In this document: positions 34,112 through 44,191 of the stretch, piece by piece
Layout of the letters: every line of letters begins with the position of its first letter
Numbering within the stretch: the first letter of the stretch is position 1
Origin: Mycoplasmopsis alligatoris A21JP2
Lineage (GTDB): Bacteria > Bacillota_I > Bacilli_A > Mycoplasmatales > Metamycoplasmataceae
DNA: 64,000 bases
NCBI RefSeq assembly: GCF_000178375.1
Contig: NZ_ADNC01000027.1
Span: 62,001 to 126,000 of the forward strand
Direction of reading: 5' to 3'
Position numbers and translations under genes: made by a program
The notes under the pieces: model-generated
The model's input: only the letters and a program-made list of their open reading frames with translations
What the model was told of the DNA's origin: nothing
Databases searched by the model: none

Positions 34112-34722
34112 TATAATTTTTATCTAAAAATACTATAAAACGAGAGTTAAGGATAATTTTAGGTGACATACATGAAAGGAATGATTTAAATAGTAAACCA
34201 ATTGTTTATAATATTAGAAATGATAAAAATGCAATTGGTATACTTACTGAAAAAGGAAATTTGATAACAAAAAATAATTATATTTTCTTAAGTTTAGTAG
34301 GATCAAATTTAATTTTTTTCCAAAAACATTTAAAAAAACATATACTAACCCGAATTATGGTGAAGGGATTTATTCAGCTCCAACTCAAGTTGTAAAAGAA
34401 TATACAAAGTCTATAATAAGTAAAAAAATTGTTATTTTTTTGTTCAAATAGTTCTTACTACAATTCAAAATATTTAATTTCTGATTCAGATCTTAAATCT
34501 TTTAAAAAATTAAACAATATTAACAGTGAAAAAATATTTTTAAAAGAAATTTATTTTATTCCAAGAATTCAAAAGAATGCAAGTAAATTGACAAGATTAG
34601 TTTTAAAGTAAAAGGCGAGTTAAAAATTGGTTTCAACAAAATAGAAATTAATAATGAATACAAAATAATTCTTTTTTGTTCTATGATCAAGACAAATATG
34701 TAAAAAGTGAATTATCATAGTT
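34112..34722 (+). pseudogene. relic of an unidentified protein-coding gene
   Basis: Coding-like sequence without a start, spread over shifting frames. One frame runs through RELRIILGDIHERND, IVYNIRNDKNAIGILT and IFLSLVGSNL. A -1 shift at the T run 34313-34319 leads to NPNYGEGIYSAPTQVV. A further shift at the T run 34435-34441 leads to YLISDSDLKSFKKLN and IPRIQKNASKLTRL. Another leads to KGELKIGFNKIEI. Codon use and amino acid content match neighbouring genes. I do not recognise the family. It sits between glpF and a gene with its own ribosome binding site and has no promoter that I can see, so it is most likely dead. Confidence 0.6.
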
Positions 34723-34840
34723 ATAATTTTTAAATGTTTTTTACTTAACTCTTATAAACTTTTTTAAATAGTTTTAGTTTAAAACAAACATAAATTAACA
34801 AGATTAATTTTTAATGTAAAATATTATCACAAGGGGAAAT

Positions 34841-35989
34841 ATGAAAATTATAGAAGTAGAAAAAGAATTCAGTATACAAGGTGAAGATTGAATTAAATTA
34901 CAAAAACAAACACTTGATTATTTACAAGCAATTAAGGAAGAAAAAATTGATCAAGAAAAAATTTTATCTTATGCACTAAATCGTTTTATTAATGAAAATA
35001 GCAACAATTTTTTACAAACAAATTTAGTAAAACATGATAGATTTTTTAGAGATCCAATAGTCATAAGCGCAACAAAAAATATAGAATCAGCAAATGCAAA
35101 ATTAATGTTTTTTGAATATACAGAATATGACAAAAAAATGTTTGATGAAAATGTTAATGTAGAATTTAAACTAAATGGCGATTATAATGCGGTTAAAACT
35201 TTTGCAAAAACAATTATGACTGCATACAATTTTAGAATAAGTCAAGATAAGATAGATGAGCAAACTAATTCACTAAGTGTAGAAATTTTAGATTTAAAAA
35301 CCAATGAAAAAGATCAAAGACTAGTAAAAAAAGAAAATGAATTATTTAATATTCTTATTAAAAAAACTAATTCAGCAAAAGGCGACTCTTTTCAAGATGA
35401 AAAACATAAAATTACAATTTTAGATATCTATAAATATAAAGTAGAACCTATTACCCAAAGTAATTTACATCTACTAAATATTGATGAATTAAAAAACTTA
35501 GATCAAGTAGAAGCATATATTGAAAAAATAGCTGGAGAGCAATTTTACAATATAGCTTTAAATGATTATAAAAACCAAATTTATCAACACTTTATGAAAA
35601 AACTTAATACTCCAGATTTAAGAGTTAGCGAAGCTCTAGTAAGATCGTTAGAGTATACTCAAAGAGAATTATTAAAAAATTATTACAAAGGAAAAAAACA
35701 AGAAGTTGATAAAGAAACATTTAACCAACAAGTTCAATTCTTTGTAAATTCAAGCATATTTTCATATTTCATTGATCAATACTTTTTTAAAAAGTTTTAT
35801 AAAGAGATAACAAAAGAAGCTATTGAAAAAGAAATTTATATAGTAAAACAATTAATGCCTATGGAACAAAAAGAAGAAATAGATGAAGGAAAAATTTATA
35901 AAATTTTAATTGATAGAAAAGTATCGTTACACTTTTTAAAGATGAACAATAAAGAACAGTATGAAAAATATTTAAATATTGTTAAATAA
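34841..35989 (+). CDS. trigger factor-related chaperone-like protein
   Basis: 382-residue soluble, highly charged protein. I see no prolyl isomerase domain. The C-terminal half, with VSEALVRSLEYTQRELLKNYY, FNQQVQFFVNSSIFSYFIDQYFFKKF and AIEKEIYIVKQL, resembles the helical arms of trigger factor and SurA, and mycoplasma genomes carry proteins of this size annotated as trigger factor-related. A role in nascent-chain holding is therefore plausible but not shown. AAGGGG lies 6 bases before the ATG, and one TGA Trp is at the N terminus. Single-gene unit ended by a shared terminator. Confidence 0.55.
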
Positions 35990-36012
35990 AAAATTCGGGC
36001 AACCGAATTTTA
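35990..36012. terminator. bidirectional terminator, chaperone-like gene and hydrolase
   Basis: Perfect 9-bp stem AAAATTCGG (35990-35998) with CCGAATTTT (36003-36011), four-base loop, T-rich exits both ways. It overlaps the end of the minus-strand hydrolase gene. Confidence 0.88.
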
Positions 36013-36804
36013 TTTATACTCTTTCAAAATTTCATTATAAATTGAAGTGCTTTTCTCAAACAAAATGGCGTGTCCGGCATTTGATATTTCTATTAGTTCT
36101 ATATTATTGTTTTCTCTAAGTAATTTTAAGTCATCTATTAAGGTAAATTTATCATTTGTTCCTGAAATTATTTTTATATTTTTTTTGCTATTGTATAGAG
36201 GTTTTAGGTTATTTAAAAGTCACTCTTTATTTAAAACTTCTTCTTTAACCATATAAGAAAATACATTTTTAAATTTTTCAATTGAATTCATCTGTCTTTT
36301 AGCATATAAAATTGAACTTTTCTTAATAATTTCTGAGGGATTGTTAAAAAGAGATAAATAAGCTTCTTGAGCTTGATTATATGTGTTGGGAAGTAATCAC
36401 TCATCTAATTCTACTAAATGCTGATTTTTGTCAATTAACCTATAGTTGAATGGAGAAAGTAAAATTATATTTGAAAAATAATTCTGATTTTTAAGAGCGC
36501 TTCAAGCACCTAATGAATGTGAAACAACAACTATTTTTTTATAATTATTTAAAATTTTTAAAATAAATTCTTCAGTTGTTTTTGAATATTCTTCTAAAGT
36601 TAAATTGTTTTTTGATGAAGATAAACCACAACCTGGAAAATCAAAAGATGCTCAATTAATTTTTTCCTTATTTATCTTGCCTATAGATAAAAAAGTTTTT
36701 CAACTATCACCAAATCCATGTAAAAACAAAACAATTTTATTATCATCATTATTTATTTTTAAAACATAATTTATTTCAAAATTGTTTAATTTAATTTTAT
36801 TCAT
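36010..36804 (-). CDS. alpha/beta-fold hydrolase
   Basis: 264-residue serine hydrolase. Seen: oxyanion region LFLHGFGDSWKTF near residues 27-39, the nucleophile elbow V-S-H-S-L-G-A-W, Asp in SGTNDKFTL, and the catalytic His in NAGHAILFE. Substrate unknown; mycoplasma homologues include esterases and lipases. The ATG lies within the end of lplA (8-base overlap), so it is co-transcribed with lplA. A link with lipoate metabolism is possible but only by position. Several TGA Trp codons. Confidence 0.88.
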
Positions 36805-37786
36805 TTTGACCAAATATTAAACTTAAAATTTCTTCTATTGTAAGTGTTCCAAAATATTTTTCTAGTTCAAATTCTAATATGGTTTTTTTAACTTCGGCCT
36901 TACTAAATTTAACGCCCGATAATTTATTTTCGATTTGACTAACATCAAGTTTACTTAAAAAATCACCTTCAAATTTAATGTTTTTAATAACACTGTTTTC
37001 AACATTAAATTTAACATTTAGAATTCCACCAGGAAACTTAGCAATGTTTTGTGCACTAAATTTAGCTTGTTTATCGAAGATTCAGGATTCAGAACTTCTA
37101 AGTTTTTGAAGTTCATCTAATTCTTTTTGATATTTTGAAAAAGGTATTTCTTCGTTGTGTGCTTGATATTTTTTTACAAAGAAATCAACCAATGATTCAA
37201 TAAATGTTTTTACATCCATTGAATAGTTTAATTCTTTAGCTATGTTTGTTACTCTTGATCTAATCGATTGAATTCCTTTAGATTCAATCTTTAGTTTAGA
37301 TGGATTAAGTGCTTTAGAAAGTTTTGTTAAATCAACATCAAAAAGAAGTGTTCCGTGCGAAACGATTTTATTTTTATAAATGTATTGCGCATTACCGCTT
37401 ATTTTTGCTCCATTGCATAATAAGTCATTTCTTCCATGGAATTGTGCGTTTAATCCCAGTGAGTTTAAAAAATCAATAATTGGTGTTAAAAACGCCAAAT
37501 AATCTCCACCATTTACATTTTTAGAAATAAATGAAAAATTAATATTTCCCAAGTCATGGTAAACAGCTCCACCACCACTTAACCTTCTTGAAACTTCAAT
37601 TTTGTTCTGCTCAACAAAGTCTTTATTTATTTCTTCATGTGCATTTTGATTTTTTCCAATAATAATTGCGTTTTTATGTTGATAAATGTAAAGAATGTTA
37701 TCTGTAATTGATTCATCTTTTACTAATAGTTCTTCTATACTTAAATTTATATAAGGACTAGTGTTGTTTGATACGAATATTTTCAT
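36797..37786 (-). CDS. lplA: lipoate--protein ligase A
   Basis: 329-residue ligase that adenylates free lipoate and attaches it to lysines of lipoyl proteins such as the E2 subunit of pyruvate dehydrogenase or GcvH. Seen: the RRLSGGGAVYHD motif (67-78), NINFSFI, GAKISGNAQY with the conserved Lys, and VSHGTLLFDVD. The C-terminal accessory domain (about 240-329) follows a TGA-coded Trp at 37082-37084. Length matches E. coli LplA. Mycoplasmas cannot make lipoate, so this is a salvage route. Confidence 0.95.
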
Positions 37787-37964
37787 GAAAAAATTATATC
37801 AAACAATGTTAAAAGATAATGAAAAGTAGAAACCAAAATCAAACATTTGTATAAATCTATTTTTAGATTATTTGCAAAATATTTAAAAATAAAGCTTTTT
37901 AAAAGTGAAGTTTTCAAAATATTAAAGATAATACATATTAAAAATATTTTTGACTTTATTAAAA

Positions 37965-37970
37965 TATAAT
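37965..37970 (+). promoter_or_regulatory. -10 element of the five-repeat surface protein gene
   Basis: Perfect TATAAT 27 bases before the ATG. A TTGACT sits only 9 bases upstream, too close to act as -35. Confidence 0.5.
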
Positions 37971-37997
37971 AAGAAATATAAAATTCGTGAGGTATTT

Positions 37998-39350
37998 ATG
38001 CACAAAAAGAAAAAATTATTATTAGTAGTTTTAGCAGTTTTACTTGCAGCTAATGCTGTTGCTGTATCACTTTTAGTTAAAGCTAACCCAAATCGTTGAG
38101 AAATACAAAACCCTGCAAACGGAACAACAAATCCTGGTTCTCCATCAAAACCAAACTCTAAAAGCGGTGTTCTTCAAGAAAAAATTAATGAGAGTGAATT
38201 ACTATTATTAGAACTTGAAAAAGATTCAAAATATGAACCAATTAAAAATGAGCTTAATAAAGCATTAAAGAATGCAAAAGAGGTTAACAAAAACCCTAAT
38301 TTAACTTCAGAAGAAGAAGCTAAAGAAGCTGATAAATTAAATGTTGCTTTATCATTAGCTGCTGTTGATAAACACATAACTGATAAACCAGTTAAAGAAA
38401 CTTCATTAGGAGTTTTAGCTAAAAAAATTAAACAAGTAGAAGAATTTTTAAAAGGTCTTGGAAATCAAGAAAAATATGCACCTATTACAAACTATTTAAC
38501 AGATGCATTGGTTGATGCTAAAAAAGTACAAACTGACCCTGAATTTACTGAAGCTAAAGAAATTGCTGCTGAGGATAAATTGAATACTATTTTATCTTTA
38601 GCTGAAGTTGATAAAAGTATTGCTGATAGACCAAAAGATGCCAAATTAACTGAATTAGATAAAAGAATTATGAGTGCAGAAGAATTATTTGCTGTACTTA
38701 AACAAGATTCTAAGTATGACAAGATCGCTTCACAATTAGCTAGAGCACTTTTAGATGCTAAAATTTTAAAATTCAAAGGAAACATGAGTGCCGAACAAGA
38801 AGCTAATGCTGCAGATAAATTACATGTAGCAACTTCATTAGCATTTGTAGACAAACACATAATTGACCGTGGTTTAGTTAATGAAGAAAAATTAAGTGAA
38901 TTAGACAAACTTATAAGAATGAGTGAACAGTTTTTAAGTGACACTGCAGGGCATTATAGATATGAAAAATTAAATGCTGAACTTTCAAAAGTTCTAGGGT
39001 TAGTTAAATTAGCACAATCTAATCCTTCTGGATTCTCAAAAGAACAAGAAGCAAGCGAATTAGATAAACTAATTGTTGCTTATTCACTAGCACAAGTTGA
39101 TAAGCATATAGCCGATAGAACACAGGATGCTTTAGAATTAGAAATTGCCAAAGCTGAAGAAATGTTAATAGTAATTAAAGGTCAAGAAAAATATAACCAC
39201 ATTGTTAAATATTTAGAAAATGAAAGATTAAACGCTGTAGCGGTGGCTAAAGGATTTGCTGGACTAAATCAAAGAGAAACAAACGCCAGAAAATTATCGC
39301 AAAAACTATCATTAGCTTATGTAGACAAAGCAATAGCTGATAAGAAGTAG
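37998..39350 (+). CDS. membrane-anchored protein with five tandem ~78-residue repeats
   Basis: 450 residues. N terminus MHKKKKLLLVVLAVLLAANA is a basic tip plus one hydrophobic helix without a lipobox, so it acts as a signal anchor or cleavable signal. After a Pro/Ser/Asn-rich linker (about 36-56), five repeats of about 78 residues run to the end. Each has the pattern LxxxIxxxEE, a KY-containing turn, a helix ending in AK, an E/A-rich segment and the closing S-L-A-x-V-D-K-x-I-x-D (for example SLAAVDKHITD, SLAEVDKSIAD, SLAYVDKAIAD). Predicted helical bundles or coiled coil. It shares its N-terminal pattern with the giant gene at 39753, so both probably belong to one surface family. GAGG precedes the ATG. 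Function unknown; adhesion or surface masking is possible. Confidence 0.8.
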
Positions 39351-39376
39351 AATTATTTATAATTTATCTCAATTAC

Positions 39377-39408
39377 AAAATACAACTGAATTATGGTTGT
39401 ATTTTTTT
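39377..39408 (+). terminator. terminator after five-repeat protein gene
   Basis: Stem AAATACAAC (39378-39386) with GTTGTATTT (39396-39404), nine-base loop, then T run. Confidence 0.85.
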
Positions 39409-39752
39409 CTTTAACATAATCAAAATCTAAAATTTTTAATAATAATAATAAACCTAACAATATCACCAAAAAATTTGCATTTCGGCTGAAAATAAAAAAA
39501 ATCACCACGAAAATTATTAAAAATATATCAGTTTTTTCTTATTTTTGAATAACACACATATATTTTTTTAGTTAATTTTTGACACTTTTTTAAAGATTTT
39601 CATTTATTTTTAGCATATAAAAAAGAAATTTAAAATTTTTTCTATAAAAAATATCTTATGAAATTTTTTTATGGTAATTTTATTTACATTTTGCATTTTT
39701 TTCATTTGAAAGAATATAATATAAGAACATAAAAAAAGATAAAGGATTTTAT
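39409..39752 (+). promoter_or_regulatory. AT-rich leader and promoter of the giant surface gene
   Basis: No gene in this stretch. Near its end is a plausible promoter TTGCAT (39691-39696), 18-base spacer, TATAAT (39715-39720), then AAAGGA (39741-39746) before the ATG at 39753. Several long T runs lie upstream; nothing else is recognisable. Confidence 0.55.
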
Positions 39753-41051
39753 ATGCAAAAAAAGAAGAAACTACTATCAATAGCTTTAGCAGCCGCCATT
39801 GCCGCAAATGGTGTTGCTTTAGCAGTTCTTTTAACAAAGAACGCAAACGAAGAAAAAAATAAAAATGAATTAGTCAATCCGTTTGACTTGTTTACAAAAT
39901 TGCAGGTAGATAATAATGAATATTTCCCTGAAAAAACACTTAAAGAAGTTAAATTAAAATTTAATGATTCAGAGTTTTTTACAATTAATAACATTGATTC
40001 AACAAAATATAATATTGAAGTTTTAGGTGAAGGATTTAAAGTTGATCCAATCAAAAACATAATGAATGTTAAACTTAAGATAACTGATAAAAAAGATAAA
40101 TCAAAAGTAATTAATAAAGATGTTGTTGTACCTCTAAAAACTAAACCATCAGAAAATAAATTAAAAGATTCTAAAAAGAATTTACAGGCAGTTGTTGATG
40201 CTTATAGACAAATTGGAGAAAAAGAATTTAATCAACCAATTCATTCTGCAGTGAATGATGATTTTAATTCTCAATTAGATGAAGCACAAAAAGTAATTAG
40301 TAATCCTAATTCAACAATAGAACAGTTAAATAAGGCTAAAAAGGATTTGGACAAAAACTTATTTGATGCTAGAACTGAAAAAGAAAAATTAGTTAAGGAC
40401 CTAAAAGCTCATAAAGACAAATTAAAAGAATTAATTGATAAATCAACTAAATATACAAATGATAATTTAACTAATAAAGACATTTACAAAGATCTTAAAA
40501 AATTATTTGATGCAGCAAATAAAAAGGCAAATGATGCATTAAATGATAAGTCTAAATCAATTGCTGATCTTAAAAAAGATTACGAAGAATTAGACAAAGA
40601 ATTTTCAAAACTTAAAAGAGATAAGCATGTTTTAGACAATAAAATTATTGCTGAAAAACGTGCAGAATTAAAAGAAAAAGTTTTAGAAGCTAAAAAATAT
40701 AGAGATGCAAATTTAATAGTTGCTCCATACAAAGATATTGAATCTGACTTAGACGAACAACTAGAAAATTCAGAAAATGATATTCTAGATCTTACAAAAA
40801 GTGCAGTGGAATTAGATAAAGCCTTAAAAGATTTAACAAAAGCTTTTGAGGATGCTAAAACTGCTAAAGAACAGTTAGACAACGATTTAAAAGACAATGA
40901 ATTAAAATTAGCATTAGAAGCTGCAAAAGCAAAGATTGTAGAAGCTAAAAAGTTTGCCAATGAACAATTAAGTAAAGACATTTATAAAAATACTAAAACA
41001 ATTTTAGAAAACGCACTAAGTAACCTAGATAACTCTTCAGGGGGGGCTTAA
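39753..41051 (+). CDS. giant coiled-coil surface protein, N-terminal part (phase-off product)
   Basis: 432 residues in the present sequence. It begins MQKKKKLLSIALAAAIAANG, the same basic tip plus hydrophobic helix plus LAxANxVA pattern as the upstream gene. A short beta-type region (about 40-130) with FTINNIDSTKYNIEVL comes next, then helical modules such as ELIDKSTKYTNDNL and EAKKYRDANL. The frame ends at TAA (41049-41051) just after seven consecutive G (41040-41046). With eight G the frame would run on into the next segment, whose repeats are of the same kind. This segment therefore looks like the anchor and first modules of a protein of about 4,580 residues, switched off by tract length. 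Confidence 0.8.
   Translation: MQKKKKLLSIALAAAIAANGVALAVLLTKNANEEKNKNELVNPFDLFTKLQVDNNEYFPEKTLKEVKLKFNDSEFFTINNIDSTKYNIEVLGEGFKVDPIKNIMNVKLKITDKKDKSKVINKDVVVPLKTKPSENKLKDSKKNLQAVVDAYRQIGEKEFNQPIHSAVNDDFNSQLDEAQKVISNPNSTIEQLNKAKKDLDKNLFDARTEKEKLVKDLKAHKDKLKELIDKSTKYTNDNLTNKDIYKDLKKLFDAANKKANDALNDKSKSIADLKKDYEELDKEFSKLKRDKHVLDNKIIAEKRAELKEKVLEAKKYRDANLIVAPYKDIESDLDEQLENSENDILDLTKSAVELDKALKDLTKAFEDAKTAKEQLDNDLKDNELKLALEAAKAKIVEAKKFANEQLSKDIYKNTKTILENALSNLDNSSGGA
41040..41046 (+). repeat. poly-G tract G7 inside coding sequence, probable phase switch
   Basis: Seven G in a row between codons for Asn-Ser-Ser and a stop. I noticed no other G run this long in the window. One more G restores the downstream frame (reading Ser-Gly-Gly-Gly-Leu-Asn-Thr). 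Homopolymeric G or C tracts are classical slipped-strand phase-variation sites in bacterial surface genes. Confidence 0.75.
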
Positions 41052-44000
41052 ATACCTTATCTAAAAAAGATTTAGATAAAGTTGAGCAAGATGCGGATCT
41101 AGCTTTAAATGTGGCAAAACGAGATAAAGATGCCATTGATCATAATATTCAAAGAGAATATGATGATATGAAAAAAGCGCTAGATAATGAAATTAAAGAT
41201 GCTGAAAAATTATCAAGTGCTGAATTAAAAGATGATAAATATAAAGATATTAAAAAACTTTTAGAAGATGAAATTAAAAAAGCTAAAGGTGTTTTTGATA
41301 ATGCTCAAAGCACAAAAGAACAATTACAAAAAGCTAAAGAAGATTTAAACAAAGCCTTTGATACCGCTGAAAATGCAAAAATAGCAAAAGATAATGATGA
41401 TAAAAAATTAGAAGATGCTAAGAAGAGATTAGATGTTGATTTAAAAGAATCAGAAGAATTATTAAAAACTCTTGTTGTTGATAAATATAAAGTTTTAAAA
41501 GATGCTTTAGAAACTAAAGAAAAAGAAGCTAAAAAGATAAAAGAAGAAACAAAAGAAGTATCTGCTTTAGAGAAATTAACTAAAGCACATCAAGATTTAA
41601 CTGATGAAATCAATAAAGCCAAAGATGAAAAAAGAGACCAAGATGCTAAAGATGCTAGAGAATTGGCTAATTCAAAAGAATTATTAGATAATAAAATAAA
41701 AGAAGCTCAAGAATTTAAAAATACTGTTAGATCTAGTCATTTAGATTTACATAAATCATTAAAAGATGCTATAGATAAGGCTAAAAAGACCCATAATGGT
41801 GATAATAAAGCAAGTATAGATCAAGAAACAAAAGAACTTGATGAATTAATTAAAAAATCAAAAGTTGATTCAGAATTACTTAATGCTAAAGATGAATTAA
41901 ATGATTTACTAAAAGAATCAGATACTTTTAAAGATTCTTTAACCAATTCTACTCATTCATCTATTAAAGAAGAATTTTCTAAAGCAATAGAAAAAGCTAA
42001 AAAAGCAAATACATCAACCTTATTAAATGAAGTTGACAAAGCAATTAACGAATTAAAATCAGCTTTAACAAAAGCTAAAAACGATGATATGGCTCAAGAC
42101 GCGCGTAATGAGTTAAATTTAGTTATAAAAGAAGCAGAAGAACTTTATAAAGCTACAACCTTACCTACACACAAAACTATTAAAGAATTTATGGATTCTT
42201 CTATAAATAAAGCTAAAGCAGCTAAAGAAAATACTGATTATAAAGTTATTGATCAGGCTAAAAAAGATTTAATTGAAGCAATTAAAAAAACTGAAAAAGA
42301 CACTTTAACACAAAATTCAAGAAATGAAATGAATACTGTTATTGATAGAGCTAAAGCGTTTAGCGGTACATTAAATGAAGCTTCATATAAATCAATAAAA
42401 GACACTTTAGATAAAGCAATAACAAAAGCTACTGAAGATACTAAAAAAGATAACTATGCAGAAATAGACAAAGATAGAAAAACTTTAGATGAAGCTCTAC
42501 AAAAAGCTAAAAAAGATGCTTTAATACAAAACGCTAAAAATGAATTAGATACTGTTATTAATTTATCTAATGCTTTCGACAAAGAATTAGATCCTATTGT
42601 TCACAAATCAATCAAAGAAGCATTATCAACGGCTGTAAAACAAGCAATTATAGAAAAAGAAAAAACAATAGAAAAAGAAATTGATGATGCTAAAAAAACT
42701 TTAAATGAAGCTTTAAATAAAGCCAAAAAAGAAATGTTAGTAGAAAATGCTAGAAGAGAATTAAATACTTCAATTGCATCAGCAGAAGCGTTTTTTTCAA
42801 AGCTAAATAATGATGAAAATAATGGTATAAAAACGACTTTAGAGCAAGCAATTACAAAAGCAAAAGAGAAGAAAGAATCTAAAGAACAAACTGAATTAGA
42901 AACTTCTAAAGTCACTTTAGATAAAGCTTTAGAAGAAGCAATTAAAAATAATAAAATAAAAACAGCTAAGGAAAAATTGGAAGCTACAGCAAAAACTCTT
43001 GAAGGATTCAAAGATTCTTTAAACGAAAAATACTTTGTAGTGTTAAAAACAAAAATTGATGAAAAACTTGTCACTCCTAAAACTTTAGTATCTAATAACA
43101 ATTCAGATGAGAATAAATTAACAGAAGAAAACACAAAATTAAATGAATTTTTAAAAGAAGTTCAAAAAGAAGCTTTACTAGAAACTGCTAAAAATGAATT
43201 AAAAACAAGTATTGCACGTGGTGACGAATTATTAAAATCATTAAACGATATTACACATACTAAAACAAAAGAAGAACTAAATAAAGCTCTTGAAAAAGCA
43301 AAATCCTTAAAAGATTCTACCAATACATCAGATGTTGACGCAGCTAAAACAGAATTAGATATAGCTATTCAAAATGCCAGAAGTAATTATGAGTTAGACA
43401 ATGCTAAAAAAGAACTTGAAGCAAGCAAAAAAATAGTGGATGCATTAAAAACAAGTTTAACAAATCCTATTCACGCCTCTATTGTTAAAGATTTAGAAAC
43501 TGCATTAGAAAAAGTTGGTGAAGAAGCTGATAAATCTACTTTAGAAAAAGTACAAAAACTTAAAGAGGAATTAGATAAATCATTAGAAAAAGCTAAACAA
43601 GACCAATTAGTTGCAAATGCAAAACAAGAGTTAAAAACATCTATAAATAAGGCTAATTCATTCAAAGACAATTTAACTGGCGAAACCAAAAAACCTATTC
43701 TTAAACAGTTAGAGGATGCTATTACAAAAGCTGAAACTGAAAAATCAAAACAAGAAGTTAAAACTCTAGAGGATGCTAAAGTAACATTAGATAAAGTTTT
43801 AGAAGTAGTTAAAACAAATAATATTTTAACTGATGCTAGAAATGAACTTTCCGAAGAAATAAATTTAGCAACAACTACACTTAATACACTAGATAATAAC
43901 ATACATGCGGAGTTAAAGAAAAAATTAAAAGACGAAATAAATAAAGATAGAGATAAATTAACAAGCAATAGTGTTGAAGAAGTAGAAAAAACAAAAGAAA

Positions 44001-44191
44001 ATTTACATGCACTAGTAGAAGAAACTAAAAAAGCTGCTGAACTAAAAACATCGGTAAAAGAATTACAAGATTTAATTGATAAATCAACTAAATTTAAAGA
44101 TTCATTAACTACTGATTCTTTAAGTGCGGCAAAAAATAGTTTAAATACTGCCATCGAAAAAGCTAAAGATAAATTAAGTTCAGTTAATTAA
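41045..44191 (+). CDS. giant coiled-coil surface protein, segment 2 (FIVAR-like modules)
   Basis: About 1,048 residues in the frame reached by adding one G to the poly-G tract; a GTG at 41111 is the first start-like codon but has no good ribosome binding site. Built of about ten helical modules near 70-85 residues, each opening with a (D/E)N-A-(K/R)-x-E-L-x-x-x-I segment, followed by a T-H-x-x-I-K or similar turn and an A-I-x-K-A-K helix, for example NARNELNLVIKEAEELY. This resembles three-helix FIVAR-type repeats of Gram-positive cell-wall proteins. Extremely rich in Lys, Glu, Asp, Asn; no Cys. It ends at TAA 44189-44191, where the next frame continues. Confidence 0.7.
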   Translation, partial: GLNTLSKKDLDKVEQDADLALNVAKRDKDAIDHNIQREYDDMKKALDNEIKDAEKLSSAELKDDKYKDIKKLLEDEIKKAKGVFDNAQSTKEQLQKAKEDLNKAFDTAENAKIAKDNDDKKLEDAKKRLDVDLKESEELLKTLVVDKYKVLKDALETKEKEAKKIKEETKEVSALEKLTKAHQDLTDEINKAKDEKRDQDAKDARELANSKELLDNKIKEAQEFKNTVRSSHLDLHKSLKDAIDKAKKTHNGDNKASIDQETKELDELIKKSKVDSELLNAKDELNDLLKESDTFKDSLTNSTHSSIKEEFSKAIEKAKKANTSTLLNEVDKAINELKSALTKAKNDDMAQDARNELNLVIKEAEELYKATTLPTHKTIKEFMDSSINKAKAAKENTDYKVIDQAKKDLIEAIKKTEKDTLTQNSRNEMNTVIDRAKAFSGTLNEASYKSIKDTLDKAITKATEDTKKDNYAEIDKDRKTLDEALQKAKKDALIQNAKNELDTVINLSNAFDKELDPIVHKSIKEALSTAVKQAIIEKEKTIEKEIDDAKKTLNEALNKAKKEMLVENARRELNTSIASAEAFFSKLNNDENNGIKTTLEQAITKAKEKKESKEQTELETSKVTLDKALEEAIKNNKIKTAKEKLEATAKTLEGFKDSLNEKYFVVLKTKIDEKLVTPKTLVSNNNSDENKLTEENTKLNEFLKEVQKEALLETAKNELKTSIARGDELLKSLNDITHTKTKEELNKALEKAKSLKDSTNTSDVDAAKTELDIAIQNARSNYELDNAKKELEASKKIVDALKTSLTNPIHASIVKDLETALEKVGEEADKSTLEKVQKLKEELDKSLEKAKQDQLVANAKQELKTSINKANSFKDNLTGETKKPILKQLEDAITKAETEKSKQEVKTLEDAKVTLDKVLEVVKTNNILTDARNELSEEINLATTTLNTLDNNIHAELKKKLKDEINKDRDKLTSNSVEEVEKTKENLHALVEETKKAAELKTSVKELQDLIDKSTKFKDSLTTDSLSAAKNSLNTAIEKAKDKLSSVN

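Noticed and set aside
42601-43134. Long minus-strand open frames opposite the coiled-coil genes
   Set aside because: They are Ser/Phe/Leu-rich mirror images of Lys/Glu/Asn codons, have no ribosome binding sites and are shadows of the true genes.
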